Part shown: positions 23,449-31,801 of the stretch, one piece after another | How the letters are laid out: each line of letters begins with the position of its first letter | How positions within the stretch are numbered: position 1 is the stretch's first letter | Assembly: GCA_964650085.1 (NCBI GenBank) | Contig: CAZYSE010000007.1 | Coordinates: forward strand, 1-31,801 | Source of the DNA: KLAP211 sp964650085 | GTDB taxonomy: Bacteria; Patescibacteriota; Dojkabacteria; J137 | Reading direction: 5' to 3' | Length of the DNA stretch: 31,801 nucleotides | The notes under the pieces: model-generated | The model's input: only the letters and a program-made list of their open reading frames with translations | Database searches by the model: none | Told to the model about the DNA's origin: nothing | Made by a program: the position numbers and the translations under genes

Positions 23449-23514
23449 CGGGCGATTTTACCATAGTATTAATAGTGTATTATGATAAAATGAGCTATTG
23501 TAAATAGTTACCAT
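23449..23514. promoter_or_regulatory. Divergent promoter region at the strand switch
   Basis: Rightward: TTTACC (23457-23462), 18 bases, TATGAT (23481-23486), serving ileS. Leftward: TTTACA (23499-23504), 16 bases, TAATAC (23477-23482), serving the membrane protein gene. The two -10 boxes overlap by two bases, so the promoters may compete. Boxes are imperfect and the assignment is tentative. Confidence 0.35.
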
Positions 23515-26500
23515 ATGTTCAAACAACCCAACCCTCGAGAAGACTTTTATAAACTTTCTGAAGATGTAAATAAATTTTGGAAAGACGAAAATATTTTCCA
23601 AAGATCTATCGATGAACGTCCAGAAAACGATAGATATGTGTTTATCGACGGGCCTCCTTTTGTAACAGGAACTCCTCACTACGGTTCTCTACTTTCTTCC
23701 ATTACTAAAGATCCTGTAACTCGTTATTGGACTATGCGCGGAAAAAGAGTAAGAAGAGTTTGGGGCTGGGATTGCCACGGATTGCCAATTGAAGAAAAAG
23801 TAAGCAAGAAGCTAGGATTACAAACAAGACAAGATATCGAAGCATTTGGTGTAGATAAATATGTAGAAGCTTGTAGAGCACACGTTGCTGAAGTCACAGA
23901 CCAATGGGGTTGGTATATTGATGCTGTTGGAAGATGGGTCGATATGGATAACGCCTACTACACTATGAATCCCGAGTTCAACGAAAGCGTTCTTTGGGTA
24001 TTCAAGCAAATGTGGAACAAAGGTTTTGTTTATAAAGATAAGAGAGTTTCTCTATTCTCTACAGATACAGCTACTCCAGTTTCAGAATTTGAAGTTGCGG
24101 AAAGCAATAACTACAAAGATGTAGATGACTTAAGTATTTTCGTAAAATTTGAAGCTGATAATTCAACATCTAAAGCCTTAAGCGATGTTCAAGGCAAAGT
24201 ATTTTTTGTTGCTTGGACAACTACTCCATGGACTATTCCTTCTAACTTTGCGTTAGCAGTAAACCCAGAAGCCGATTATATTCTTGCTGACTTTGAAGGA
24301 GTACAAATTGTAATTGCAAAAGAAAGAGCTGAATATACTTTTGAGAAGAAAGAATTCAAAATTTTGAAGGAATTTAAAGGTTCCGAACTAGATGGAGCAA
24401 AATATAAACCAGTTTATGACTTTTTTGTACCTCAAACTACAGAAAAGGACTTCCACGTTTACCTACACGAAGGTGTAACTACAACTGATGGTTCTGGAAT
24501 TCTTCATGTTGCTCCAGGATTTGGTGAAGAAGACTTTATGCTGGGAAAGAAATTTGGACTAAGTGACCACCAAGACATTAATGATGAAGGTAAGTTTACT
24601 GTTGGCCCATGGGAAGGAATGTATTTGATTAAAGCTTCTAAGTTGATTGCAGAGGATTTAAAAGAGAAAGGAAATCTATTGAGATCAGAAATTTATAATC
24701 ACAGAGTTGCATACTTTAGGGGCGATAGTCCTTTGATTTATAAAGCTCAAGACGCTTACTTTGTAAACATTCAAAAGATAAAAGACAGAATGCTTGAGTT
24801 AAATGAAAAAATTAACTGGATTCCCGATCATATTAAAGAAGGACGATTTGCAGATGTAATTAAGAGCGCTCCAGACTGGTGTATTTCTCGAACTCGATAC
24901 TGGGCAACTATTATGCCTCTTTGGAGAGCTGAAGATGGTGAAGAAATTGTTGTTGGAAGCATCGCAGAAATGGCTCAATATAATAGTGAAATTCAACAAA
25001 GAGAAGTTGAGGGAAAAATGGTTTGGTTCTTTGGAGAGAAGAAACTTTGGTTACATAGAGATGTTTGCGATTTTATTGTTTTGACTAAAGACGGCAAAGA
25101 ATTCAAAAGAGTTACTGATGTTATGGACGGATGGTTAGATTCTGGAAGCGTACCTATTGCGGAGTACCACTACCCTTTTGAAAATAAAGAAGTATTCGAA
25201 AGCAATTATCCGGCAGACTATATCGCAGAATACGTTGGACAAGTTAGAGCTTGGTTCAATGTTCTTTTAAGAGTTTCTACAATTGTATTCGATGAAGTTC
25301 CTTTCAAAAATGTAATATGTACAGGCGTAATGGCAGGAACAGATGGTAGAAAAATGAGCAAAAGTTTCAATAATTACCCCGATCCTAGAGCAACTATCGA
25401 AAGATATGGTGGAGACGCTTTGAGGTTATACCTAATCGGAAGTCCATTAATGCGTGGTGGAGATATGAATTTCAGCGAAGGAGATTTAAAGTCTCAAGTT
25501 CAAGAAACTCTACTCCCACTTTGGAATATTTATACTTTCTTTGTGACATATGCAAATATGCACGAATGGAATCCTACACCTGAATTAGCTTACAACAAGA
25601 GATTAATTGAGAACGATTCGCATCCATGGGATCACATTCCTTTTGATAATGTAACTAACGAATTAGACATTTGGATTCTTTTGAGACTACAAGAAACTAT
25701 CAAAGTAGTAAACGAAAGCATGGAAGCTTACGATCTTCCTATGGTAATTAAGGTTCTAAGAGAATTGATTGACGATACCTCTAAGTGGTTCATTAGAGAA
25801 TCTCGAGATAGATTTGCAGATGCAAATCAATCAGCAATAGCTACTCTATATTATGTTCTTGTAGAAACAACTAAGCTATTAGCTCCATTCGCTCCATTTA
25901 TTTCTGAGCGAATATATAAGGATATGACTGAAGGACTGGAAACTCCAGTTTCTGTTCACCTTTGCGACTTTCCAAAGCATGATCAGAAGTTCGTAGATCA
26001 ATATACAAATTATAAAGAAGAAATGACGATTGTAAGAAGAATAGCCGAAATGGGTCATGAATTAAGAACAGTAAATGGATTGAAGGTTAGACAACCATTG
26101 AGAAAAATGGAAATAGTAACTGCTAATCCTCTACTTCCAGTAATTCCTCAGTGGATGAAGTTATTACTTCAGAAAGAATTGAACATTATCGAAGTCGATG
26201 AGATGAGAGAACTAACAAACGGAAACGGAATACTAACCGCTGAAGACAAGAATCACGCAATGAGCGTTTCAATCGATTCAAATCTAGATGAAGAACTTTT
26301 AGAAAAAGGAATGCTACGAGAACTGATTAGAAGTATTCAGGCGTCGCGAAAATCATCAGGTTTTAAGCAAGGAGACTCAGTTATCGTGCAGATATCTACT
26401 CAAAGCGAGAAAGTAAGTGATTTAGTAAATAAATACAATGCAGAAATATGTGAAGCAGTAAGCGCACCAAGCATTTCTACAAAGAATTCTGAAGTGGAAG

Positions 26501-26553
26501 CAAATAAAGGTGTAGAATTAGGAGGAGATTTAATTCAAATATCTATCGATTAA
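23515..26553 (+). CDS. ileS: Isoleucyl-tRNA synthetase
   Basis: A 1012-residue class I aminoacyl-tRNA synthetase that charges tRNA-Ile. The HIGH signature is HYGS (55-58) after DGPPFVTGTP, the tryptophan-rich WGWDCHGLPIEEKV follows, a CP1 editing domain with WTTTPWTIPSN is present, and KMSKS is at 613-617. The C-terminal anticodon-binding region lacks the CxxC zinc finger typical of the common bacterial type and resembles the eukaryote-like type 2 enzymes, some of which tolerate mupirocin; that subtype is inferred from motifs only. It is the first plus-strand gene after the strand switch; its stop overlaps the lepB start by one base (TAATG). Confidence 0.96.
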   Translation: MFKQPNPREDFYKLSEDVNKFWKDENIFQRSIDERPENDRYVFIDGPPFVTGTPHYGSLLSSITKDPVTRYWTMRGKRVRRVWGWDCHGLPIEEKVSKKLGLQTRQDIEAFGVDKYVEACRAHVAEVTDQWGWYIDAVGRWVDMDNAYYTMNPEFNESVLWVFKQMWNKGFVYKDKRVSLFSTDTATPVSEFEVAESNNYKDVDDLSIFVKFEADNSTSKALSDVQGKVFFVAWTTTPWTIPSNFALAVNPEADYILADFEGVQIVIAKERAEYTFEKKEFKILKEFKGSELDGAKYKPVYDFFVPQTTEKDFHVYLHEGVTTTDGSGILHVAPGFGEEDFMLGKKFGLSDHQDINDEGKFTVGPWEGMYLIKASKLIAEDLKEKGNLLRSEIYNHRVAYFRGDSPLIYKAQDAYFVNIQKIKDRMLELNEKINWIPDHIKEGRFADVIKSAPDWCISRTRYWATIMPLWRAEDGEEIVVGSIAEMAQYNSEIQQREVEGKMVWFFGEKKLWLHRDVCDFIVLTKDGKEFKRVTDVMDGWLDSGSVPIAEYHYPFENKEVFESNYPADYIAEYVGQVRAWFNVLLRVSTIVFDEVPFKNVICTGVMAGTDGRKMSKSFNNYPDPRATIERYGGDALRLYLIGSPLMRGGDMNFSEGDLKSQVQETLLPLWNIYTFFVTYANMHEWNPTPELAYNKRLIENDSHPWDHIPFDNVTNELDIWILLRLQETIKVVNESMEAYDLPMVIKVLRELIDDTSKWFIRESRDRFADANQSAIATLYYVLVETTKLLAPFAPFISERIYKDMTEGLETPVSVHLCDFPKHDQKFVDQYTNYKEEMTIVRRIAEMGHELRTVNGLKVRQPLRKMEIVTANPLLPVIPQWMKLLLQKELNIIEVDEMRELTNGNGILTAEDKNHAMSVSIDSNLDEELLEKGMLRELIRSIQASRKSSGFKQGDSVIVQISTQSEKVSDLVNKYNAEICEAVSAPSISTKNSEVEANKGVELGGDLIQISID

Positions 26554-27239
26554 TGGAAGAAACAAAAACAGATGACACAATTGGGCTTTTAGAAGAAACT
26601 CAAAGCAAGCCAAAGAAAAAAGTATTTGGAGTTCGCATTCCCTATGCGATCCTCGATGCGTTACAAACGCTAATAATTTCACTTTCAATTTGTGTTGTGA
26701 TCTATATTTTTATAGCTACCCCAAACCAAATCGATGGTCAATCAATGGAGCCAAACTTTTATAGTGGCGAAATAATTCTTACTAATAAGCTAAGTGAATG
26801 GTTAGGCCCAACTCCGTTAGGAAAATCTCTCGGATTAGATTATGCCCGAGGGGACGTAGTAGTTTTCCAGAAGCCAGGCTATAACGACTTCCTGAAGAGA
26901 ATTATTGCAGTTGAAGGAGATACAATAAAATTAAAGGGAGGTTACGTATATGTAAATGGTGAAAAACTAATCGAAGATTATCTACCACCAGCAACTTTCA
27001 CAAGAGCAGGAAGTTACCTAAAAGAAGATGACGAACCTAAAACAGTTCCTGAAGGAAGGTATTTTGTGATGGGCGATAACAGAAGCAACAGTCACGATTC
27101 AAGATACTCAGATATAGGATTTGTTGATAGAACATGGTTCAAAGGAAAGGTTATCCTAAGATACTGGCCAATAAATAAGTTTGCAGTTATCTCGGGTGGA
27201 ACATACTCTACAGTACCTAACGAAGAAGAAACCGAATGA
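26553..27239 (+). CDS. lepB: Signal peptidase I
   Basis: A 228-residue membrane serine protease that removes signal peptides from exported proteins. A charged cytoplasmic tail (1-30) precedes one membrane helix (about 36-55). Family boxes: GQSMEPN with catalytic Ser64, FLKRIIAVEGD with catalytic Lys115, and GDNRSNSHDSR (174-184). Likely clients in this window include the three secreted fibre proteins, whose signals end in VSA-A or VSA-S. It overlaps ileS by one base and parA by ATGA, so the three genes are probably co-expressed. Confidence 0.95.
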   Translation: MEETKTDDTIGLLEETQSKPKKKVFGVRIPYAILDALQTLIISLSICVVIYIFIATPNQIDGQSMEPNFYSGEIILTNKLSEWLGPTPLGKSLGLDYARGDVVVFQKPGYNDFLKRIIAVEGDTIKLKGGYVYVNGEKLIEDYLPPATFTRAGSYLKEDDEPKTVPEGRYFVMGDNRSNSHDSRYSDIGFVDRTWFKGKVILRYWPINKFAVISGGTYSTVPNEEETE

Positions 27240-28027
27240 TATTCTCAATAACAAACCAAAAAGGAGGAGTTGGAAAGACAACTACCGTCATTAATATTGG
27301 AGCTTACTTAGCTAAAAACGGAAAGCGTGTTTTAGTTGTAGACTTAGATCCTCAATCGAATTTGACTTCTGGACTTGGAATTAAAAATGAATACAAAGAA
27401 TTTCGAACAGTTTATGAAATGCTACTAGGAGATGCAACTGTTGAAGAAGTGGTTAAACCAACTCGAATTCCTAACTTAGACATTTTACCTTCAACTATTG
27501 AACTCGCTGGAGCTGAAATTGAACTAGTTAGTGCACTTTCTCGAGAAAGTATTTTGAAAAATCAGCTGAATAAAATTACAGATAAGTACGATTTTATTTT
27601 AATAGACTCTCCTCCATCTTTAGGCCTTTTAACGATCAACAGTTTGGTTGCAGCAGGCAATGTTTTGATACCTGTCCAGTCCGAGTACTTTGCGCTTGAA
27701 GGATTAGGGCAATTATTAAATACCGTAAAACTCATAAAGAACACGCTAAACCCAGGTCTGGACATAGGCGGAGTGATACTGACCATGTACGATACTAGGA
27801 CAAACTTGAGCAAAGATGTAACATCAGAGATTCAGTCGTTTTTCGGAGATAAAGTATTCAAAAGCATCATCCCGAGAAGCATAAAATTGTCTGAAGCGCC
27901 TTCACACGGGTTAACAATAATGGAGTTCTCTCCATTCTCTCCAGGCGCCCTTGCTTACGAAAGTTTAGTTGAGGAAATAATAAATAAATACACCCTTGTT
28001 CGACCTAATATAGGCAGAAAGCCTTGA
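27236..28027 (+). CDS. parA: Chromosome-partitioning ATPase ParA/Soj
   Basis: A 263-residue deviant-Walker ATPase. KGGVGKTT (9-16) carries both the signature Lys9 and the P-loop Lys14; VVDLDPQSNLTSGLG (34-48) is Walker A', and LIDSPPSLG the Walker B region. With ParB and parS sites it positions replicated origins on the nucleoid. The size and lack of an N-terminal DNA-binding domain fit chromosomal Soj-type ParA rather than large plasmid types. It overlaps lepB by four bases and is followed by parB after 47 bases. Confidence 0.95.
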   Translation: MIFSITNQKGGVGKTTTVINIGAYLAKNGKRVLVVDLDPQSNLTSGLGIKNEYKEFRTVYEMLLGDATVEEVVKPTRIPNLDILPSTIELAGAEIELVSALSRESILKNQLNKITDKYDFILIDSPPSLGLLTINSLVAAGNVLIPVQSEYFALEGLGQLLNTVKLIKNTLNPGLDIGGVILTMYDTRTNLSKDVTSEIQSFFGDKVFKSIIPRSIKLSEAPSHGLTIMEFSPFSPGALAYESLVEEIINKYTLVRPNIGRKP

Positions 28028-28074
28028 AAACATTGTTCCTATATTATATAAATGAGTAGATATATAAACTTAAA

Positions 28075-28923
28075 ATGAAACAAACAGGACTTGGAAAGGG
28101 ATTATCAGCTTTAATTAGCAAAAACACATTACCTGACCTTACTCAAGGTTACATCCCTAATCTTCCAATCGACTTGATTGTTCCTAATCCTTACCAACCT
28201 AGAGCTGAGATCAATCCAGACACGCTAGTAGAAATGGCAGACTCTATCCGTCAGCACGGCGTGATTGAACCGCTTTTAGTTACTAGAAAAGGCGATACAT
28301 ACGAATTAATTGCTGGAGAAAGAAGATGGAGATCTTCTAAATTAGCTGGAATGGAAACGGTTCCAGTTGTTGTAAAAGAGTCCACTCCTCAAGAAATGCT
28401 TGAATTAGCAGTAATTGAGAACGTTCAGAGAAAAGATTTAAACCCAATAGAAGAAGCCTTAGCCTTCGAACAGCTAATAAATACCTTCAACATGAACCAT
28501 GAAGACATCTCAAAAAAGATTGGACTAAGCCGTCCAGCTATTGCAAATAAAATTAGACTTCTAAGTTTGCCTGATGAACTTAAAAAAGCGCTTTTAGATG
28601 AAAAAATAACCGAGGGACATGCCCGAGGATTGCTTGGACTCAAAAACAACGAAATGATGATCGCTGCATACAAGATAATTATGCGTGACCACCTCTCCGT
28701 TAGAGCTGTCGAGGAACTTGTCCGAAGACTAAACAAAGGATCCAAGATGCCAAAGCGAAAAACAATGCGTATCATTGATGAGAAAACAACAAACATAGAG
28801 TCCTCTCTTCGAGAAAAATTCGGCGAAAAAGTGTCTTTGTCCAGGTCACTAAAAGGCGGCAAGATAATTATCCCATTCACAAACGATAACGAATTAGATA
28901 AAATTCTCTCGTTAATTGATTAA
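28075..28923 (+). CDS. parB: Chromosome-partitioning protein ParB
   Basis: A 282-residue CTP-dependent DNA clamp that loads at parS. The N-terminal GLGKGLSALI (5-14) is typical of chromosomal ParB. The nucleotide-binding region includes NPYQPR (38-43), LIAGERRWRSSKLAG (78-92) and ENVQRKDLNPIEEA (115-128). A helix-turn-helix (about 143-163, DISKKIGLSRPAIANKIRLL) reads parS, and a C-terminal dimer domain follows. A 47-base AT-rich gap separates it from parA; no perfect parS site is visible in the window. The next gene starts two bases after its stop. Confidence 0.95.
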   Translation: MKQTGLGKGLSALISKNTLPDLTQGYIPNLPIDLIVPNPYQPRAEINPDTLVEMADSIRQHGVIEPLLVTRKGDTYELIAGERRWRSSKLAGMETVPVVVKESTPQEMLELAVIENVQRKDLNPIEEALAFEQLINTFNMNHEDISKKIGLSRPAIANKIRLLSLPDELKKALLDEKITEGHARGLLGLKNNEMMIAAYKIIMRDHLSVRAVEELVRRLNKGSKMPKRKTMRIIDEKTTNIESSLREKFGEKVSLSRSLKGGKIIIPFTNDNELDKILSLID

Positions 28924-28925
28924 CC

Positions 28926-30131
28926 ATGCCAAGATTACTAATCTCTGCTGCTCACACCTTAGAGAGCCCTGGTGTAGTAGTTGAAAACCTAAAAGAGGCT
29001 GACCTCACTAGAAATATACTCAAAAAGATAGTAACTCACCTAGACTCTACTGGTGTTGATTACAAAACAGTTCCCCTGGATCTGCCACTAATGCAGAGAA
29101 TAAACTGGATAAACTCCCAAGACTACTCAGAAGAAAAAGGAGATCTGTTTATAGAAATTCACATAAACGACGGTGGCAAAAGAGGATTCGAGTTTTGGTT
29201 CAGTGGTAGCGCTGGTCCAGACAATAATTCTCAAAAACTCGCAGAGTATTTAATCAATAATCTTTCTAAGAAAACAGGATATGAAAGCCAAGGTGCTAAA
29301 AGCGAGCACGATCACGAAATCGGAAGCCTGTTAATACTTAATCAAACTCACCCTATTGCAGTAGCGCTGGAACTTCTGTATATAGACAACGAAGAAGATC
29401 AAAAAATTCTGCGAGACGAAACAAAACTAGATGCATTAGCTAAGTCATTAGCAGAATGTTTAAGCGATTTTATTAAAGCTAACCCAGAAATTGGTAAAAA
29501 TTCAAAGAAAAAAGAGCAAGACTTAGCGGACGACACTTTAGATGACTTTTTGGATGATGATTTCGACGATCTTGACCTTCCGACGACTCCAAAAGCTCCT
29601 CTTAAACCCACTTTCCCAAGAGCTCCATCAGCAGGCAAGTCTGCTCCACTCTTAATGGATAGGCAAGAAAGGGAGAAGATGATCAAGGAAACTTACTTGA
29701 AATTAATTGGCAAAGAAATTTCTCAAAGCACACTCACATATTATTTAAACATGGGAGTTTCTGCTGAAGAACTCAATACTAAGCTATTAGAAAGCGATGA
29801 TTTTAAAGCAATGGTTACTGATGCAAAAGGCTTTAAAGAAGCCAATGAGAAGGCTACCAAGGCCGAATCTGACTTACTGGCACTCCATGGTTGGGTTAAG
29901 GATCTAGAGACCATGACGGGCACTATGCAGAGAGTTATTGACTTCAAAAACAAGCGACTCGCAGAGATGCAAATCGAATTAGAAAAAAGAGGAATTATAA
30001 AACCAGGCCAATACCACGGAAGCGAAGCTTTAAAACAAAATACTGCCTCTGACTACCCTGCTCTAAAGCTGAAAACCAAGAAGCAGTCATCGATATACGA
30101 TATTTTAATCCGCATCTTCAAGCTCTCTTAA
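28926..30131 (+). CDS. Amidase_3-like protein with DUF4214-like and coiled-coil regions
   Basis: A 401-residue protein. Residues 1-185 resemble zinc N-acetylmuramoyl-L-alanine amidases: His10, Glu24 and His79 (IEIHIND) are placed like the metal ligands and Glu149 (ALELLYIDN) like the catalytic Glu. No signal peptide or membrane helix precedes this domain, odd for an enzyme of cell-wall peptides. An extremely acidic linker (about 198-218) and a Pro/Lys-rich segment follow. Residues 255-295 (YLKLIGKEISQS..YYLNMGVSAEELNTKLLESDDF) match the DUF4214 pattern, and 298-370 form a coiled coil. It starts two bases after parB, suggesting coupling of partition with envelope or division. Whether it acts inside the cell or is exported otherwise is unknown. 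The amidase call is moderate. Confidence 0.75.
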   Translation: MPRLLISAAHTLESPGVVVENLKEADLTRNILKKIVTHLDSTGVDYKTVPLDLPLMQRINWINSQDYSEEKGDLFIEIHINDGGKRGFEFWFSGSAGPDNNSQKLAEYLINNLSKKTGYESQGAKSEHDHEIGSLLILNQTHPIAVALELLYIDNEEDQKILRDETKLDALAKSLAECLSDFIKANPEIGKNSKKKEQDLADDTLDDFLDDDFDDLDLPTTPKAPLKPTFPRAPSAGKSAPLLMDRQEREKMIKETYLKLIGKEISQSTLTYYLNMGVSAEELNTKLLESDDFKAMVTDAKGFKEANEKATKAESDLLALHGWVKDLETMTGTMQRVIDFKNKRLAEMQIELEKRGIIKPGQYHGSEALKQNTASDYPALKLKTKKQSSIYDILIRIFKLS

Positions 30132-30134
30132 TTG

Positions 30135-30143
30135 TGATATAAT
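30135..30143 (+). promoter_or_regulatory. Extended -10 promoter upstream of rny
   Basis: TG-A-TATAAT is a consensus extended -10 element just after the amidase-like gene. It would give a leader of about 165 bases carrying the two hairpins at 30229 and 30250. Confidence 0.4.
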
Positions 30144-30228
30144 CCAAGTATTACTAATGAAAATCTCGAAAAATTAAGTGACTACTAATAGATTTATAAT
30201 TCAAAATTTATTAAACGATATAGCAAAA

Positions 30229-30245
30229 GCGTCTTCTCAAGACGC
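30229..30245 (+). other. Leader hairpin before rny
   Basis: GCGTCTT and AAGACGC form a perfect 7-bp stem with loop CTC. No T-run follows. It may belong to a tandem terminator or to a regulated rny leader. Confidence 0.4.
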
Positions 30246-30249
30246 CTAA

Positions 30250-30276
30250 ACTCTTAGTTATAAGGGTCCACTTTTT
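30250..30276 (+). terminator. Possible terminator of the ileS-amidase gene string
   Basis: ACTCTTA (30250-30256) and TAAGGGT (30261-30267) form a 7-bp stem with one G-U pair and loop GTTA, followed by CCAC and TTTTT (30272-30276). The T-run merges into a TTGACG box. Confidence 0.45.
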
Positions 30277-30304
30277 GACGGATTTTCATAGACATACTTA
30301 TTAT
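30275..30304 (+). promoter_or_regulatory. Possible proximal rny promoter
   Basis: TTGACG (30275-30280), then TTATTA or TATTAT 17 or 18 bases later (30298-30304). It would start transcription at or just before the ATG, leaving out the AGGTG ribosome site, so the upstream extended -10 promoter may be the working one. Confidence 0.35.
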
Positions 30305-30314
30305 TAGGTGTTTT

Positions 30315-31801
30315 ATGGAAATTTTAATTCTACTCGCACTTGTAATCATCGCAATCCTTGGATACATCGTCTTTTCTCAAATGAAAAGCAAAAACGCTAC
30401 TCCTGTCGTAGTTGCACCAGTTGTTAAACAAATGACTGAAGAAGAAGCTATCGACAAAGCTAGCAAAATAGCTACAGCAAAAATTACCGAAGCTGAAAAA
30501 AAGGCGTTGGATATAGAAACTAAAGCACAAGCATCCCTTAATTCAGTAAGACAGCACTTGCAACAGCAAGAAAAGCTTTTGAATGATAGAGAAAAGAATC
30601 TCATCGCAAGAACTACTTCTATAGAATCCAGACTTAATCAATTAGATAAAAAAGAAGAAGAAATTCTTACAGCTAAGAAAGAAGTTGAGTCAAAAAGAGA
30701 TGAATTACTTCAAGAAATCGAAACAGTTTCAAAAATGTCTCGAGAAGAAGCTGCTACAAAATTGAAAGCTGAAGTTGAAATTGAACTTACAGACTGGATG
30801 GCAAAAAAAATTAGAGAATCTGAATTACAGGTTTCTCAAAAGTCTGATGATAGGGCAAAAGATCTGTTAGTTGAGGCCATGTCCTCGGCAGCGACAGATT
30901 ATGTAGCCGAAACTACTACAACTACCATCACAATCGATGACGAGACATTGAAGAGCAAGATTATCGGAAAGCAAGGTCGAAACATCAGAACCTTCGAAAA
31001 GCTTACTGGAGTTGATCTGATTGTGGACGAGACACCAAATCAAGTTACTATCTCGTGTTTTGACCCAATTCGAAGAGAAGTTGCAGCATTAACATTAAAT
31101 AAACTACTCTCTGATGGTAGAGTTCACCCCGGATCTATCGAAGAAACTGTAGACAAAGTCAAAAAAGATCTTCTAAAAGTTATCAAAAAGACTGGAGAAG
31201 ACATGGCTTACGAAACAGGCTTCAACGATCTTCCAAACGAGATCATCATGTTGCTTGGTAGATTCAAGTATAGATTTAGTTATGGCCAAAACTTGGTAAA
31301 GCACACTCTTGAGATGGTAAAGATAGCCGAAGTTCTTGCAAAAGAGATCAAAGCTGACGTTAGAACTGCAAAACTTGCATGCTTACTACACGACATTGGA
31401 AAGGTTGCACCAGAAGAAGGTAAGCAACATCACCATATCTCTGCAGAAATCGCTAGAAAGTACTTTAAAAACGATAATTTGATCAATGCTATCGAAGCAC
31501 ACCACTACGATATTGATTCTAAATGTAAAGAGGCTGAAATTGTAAGAATTGCAGACGCAATTTCTGGAGCAAGACCTGGTGCAAGAGTAGAAAATTATGA
31601 AGATTATGTAAAGAGAATTAGAGCTTTAGAGGATATCGCACACAAACAAAAGGGAGTTAAAGAATGCTTTGCTATTTACGCAGGTAGAGAAATCAGAGTT
31701 ATCGTTAACCCAATTGAGGCTAGTGATGAAGACGCTAAAGTAATGGCATACAACATTGCAAAGGAAATCGAAGCAACTCAAAACTACCCTGGAGTAATCA
31801 A
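30315..31801 (+). CDS. rny: Ribonuclease Y, truncated by the window edge
   Basis: 495 codons are present and the frame is open at the right edge; the usual length is about 510-520 residues, so little is missing. The start has AGGTG four bases upstream, one of the few clear Shine-Dalgarno sites here. An N-terminal membrane anchor (MEILILLALVIIAILGYIVF) is followed by a long coiled coil (about 40-165), a KH RNA-binding domain with SKIIGKQGRNIRTFE and an HD phosphohydrolase domain with LLHDIGK and a later HHYD. RNase Y is a membrane-bound endonuclease that initiates mRNA decay in many bacteria lacking RNase E. It lies 183 bases after the amidase-like gene. Confidence 0.96.
   Translation, partial: MEILILLALVIIAILGYIVFSQMKSKNATPVVVAPVVKQMTEEEAIDKASKIATAKITEAEKKALDIETKAQASLNSVRQHLQQQEKLLNDREKNLIARTTSIESRLNQLDKKEEEILTAKKEVESKRDELLQEIETVSKMSREEAATKLKAEVEIELTDWMAKKIRESELQVSQKSDDRAKDLLVEAMSSAATDYVAETTTTTITIDDETLKSKIIGKQGRNIRTFEKLTGVDLIVDETPNQVTISCFDPIRREVAALTLNKLLSDGRVHPGSIEETVDKVKKDLLKVIKKTGEDMAYETGFNDLPNEIIMLLGRFKYRFSYGQNLVKHTLEMVKIAEVLAKEIKADVRTAKLACLLHDIGKVAPEEGKQHHHISAEIARKYFKNDNLINAIEAHHYDIDSKCKEAEIVRIADAISGARPGARVENYEDYVKRIRALEDIAHKQKGVKECFAIYAGREIRVIVNPIEASDEDAKVMAYNIAKEIEATQNYPGVI

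Noticed and set aside
1..31801. Alternative genetic code (TGA as Gly or Trp)
   Set aside because: TGA serves as the natural stop in zwf, gnd, tal, fmt, lepB and the GIY-YIG gene, with overlapping starts, and Trp is encoded by TGG.

Overview
The window is AT-rich with compact, often overlapping genes, a standard genetic code (TGA is used as a stop and tryptophan is TGG), few Shine-Dalgarno sequences and very large modular surface proteins. This suggests an ultra-small bacterium of the Candidate Phyla Radiation (Patescibacteria). That placement is an inference from gene style; no rRNA or other decisive marker is present. Every gene from 1216 to 23448, and the truncated one at the left edge, is on the minus strand, except for one small GIY-YIG nuclease gene. 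Everything from 23515 to the right edge is on the plus strand.

Positions 1-14042 hold a tandem family of three secreted fibre-like proteins: a truncated N-terminus (1-316), a 3003-residue giant (1216-10227) and a 1191-residue relative (10467-14042). They share a signal peptide and an almost identical N-terminal domain. The two complete members have a variable repetitive shaft, a peptidase-S74 type intramolecular chaperone with a Ser/Lys pair, a coiled coil and a small C-terminal beta domain. Each gene has the same promoter layout: hairpin, T-rich stretch, TTGACT, 17-base spacer, TTAAAT or TTAACT. Between the first two members sits a plus-strand GIY-YIG nuclease gene (656-982) flanked by inverted copies of a REP-like hairpin. 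The downstream copy encodes the last residues and stop codon of the nuclease, and an array of degenerate half-copies follows it.

Positions 14183-17177 carry a membrane-anchored protein with an internally duplicated domain, a UmuC-type translesion polymerase with no UmuD beside it, and methionyl-tRNA formyltransferase overlapping umuC. A 613-base gene-free stretch (17178-17790) follows, full of hairpins and repeats, including a third copy of the REP-like element.

Positions 17791-22678 are a pentose phosphate cluster, in transcription order tkt, zwf, gnd, tal. The last three overlap by ATGA, implying translational coupling. Together they would turn glucose 6-phosphate into NAD(P)H and pentoses and interconvert sugar phosphates. 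No lactonase, isomerase or epimerase gene is visible here. An unrecognised two-helix membrane protein (22738-23448) follows.

The strand switch lies at 23449-23514. To its right are ileS, lepB, parA, parB and a signal-less amidase-like protein, tightly packed (overlaps of 1 and 4 bases, then gaps of 47 and 2), then rny (RNase Y), which runs off the window. The set joins translation, protein export, chromosome partition, wall-related chemistry and RNA turnover.
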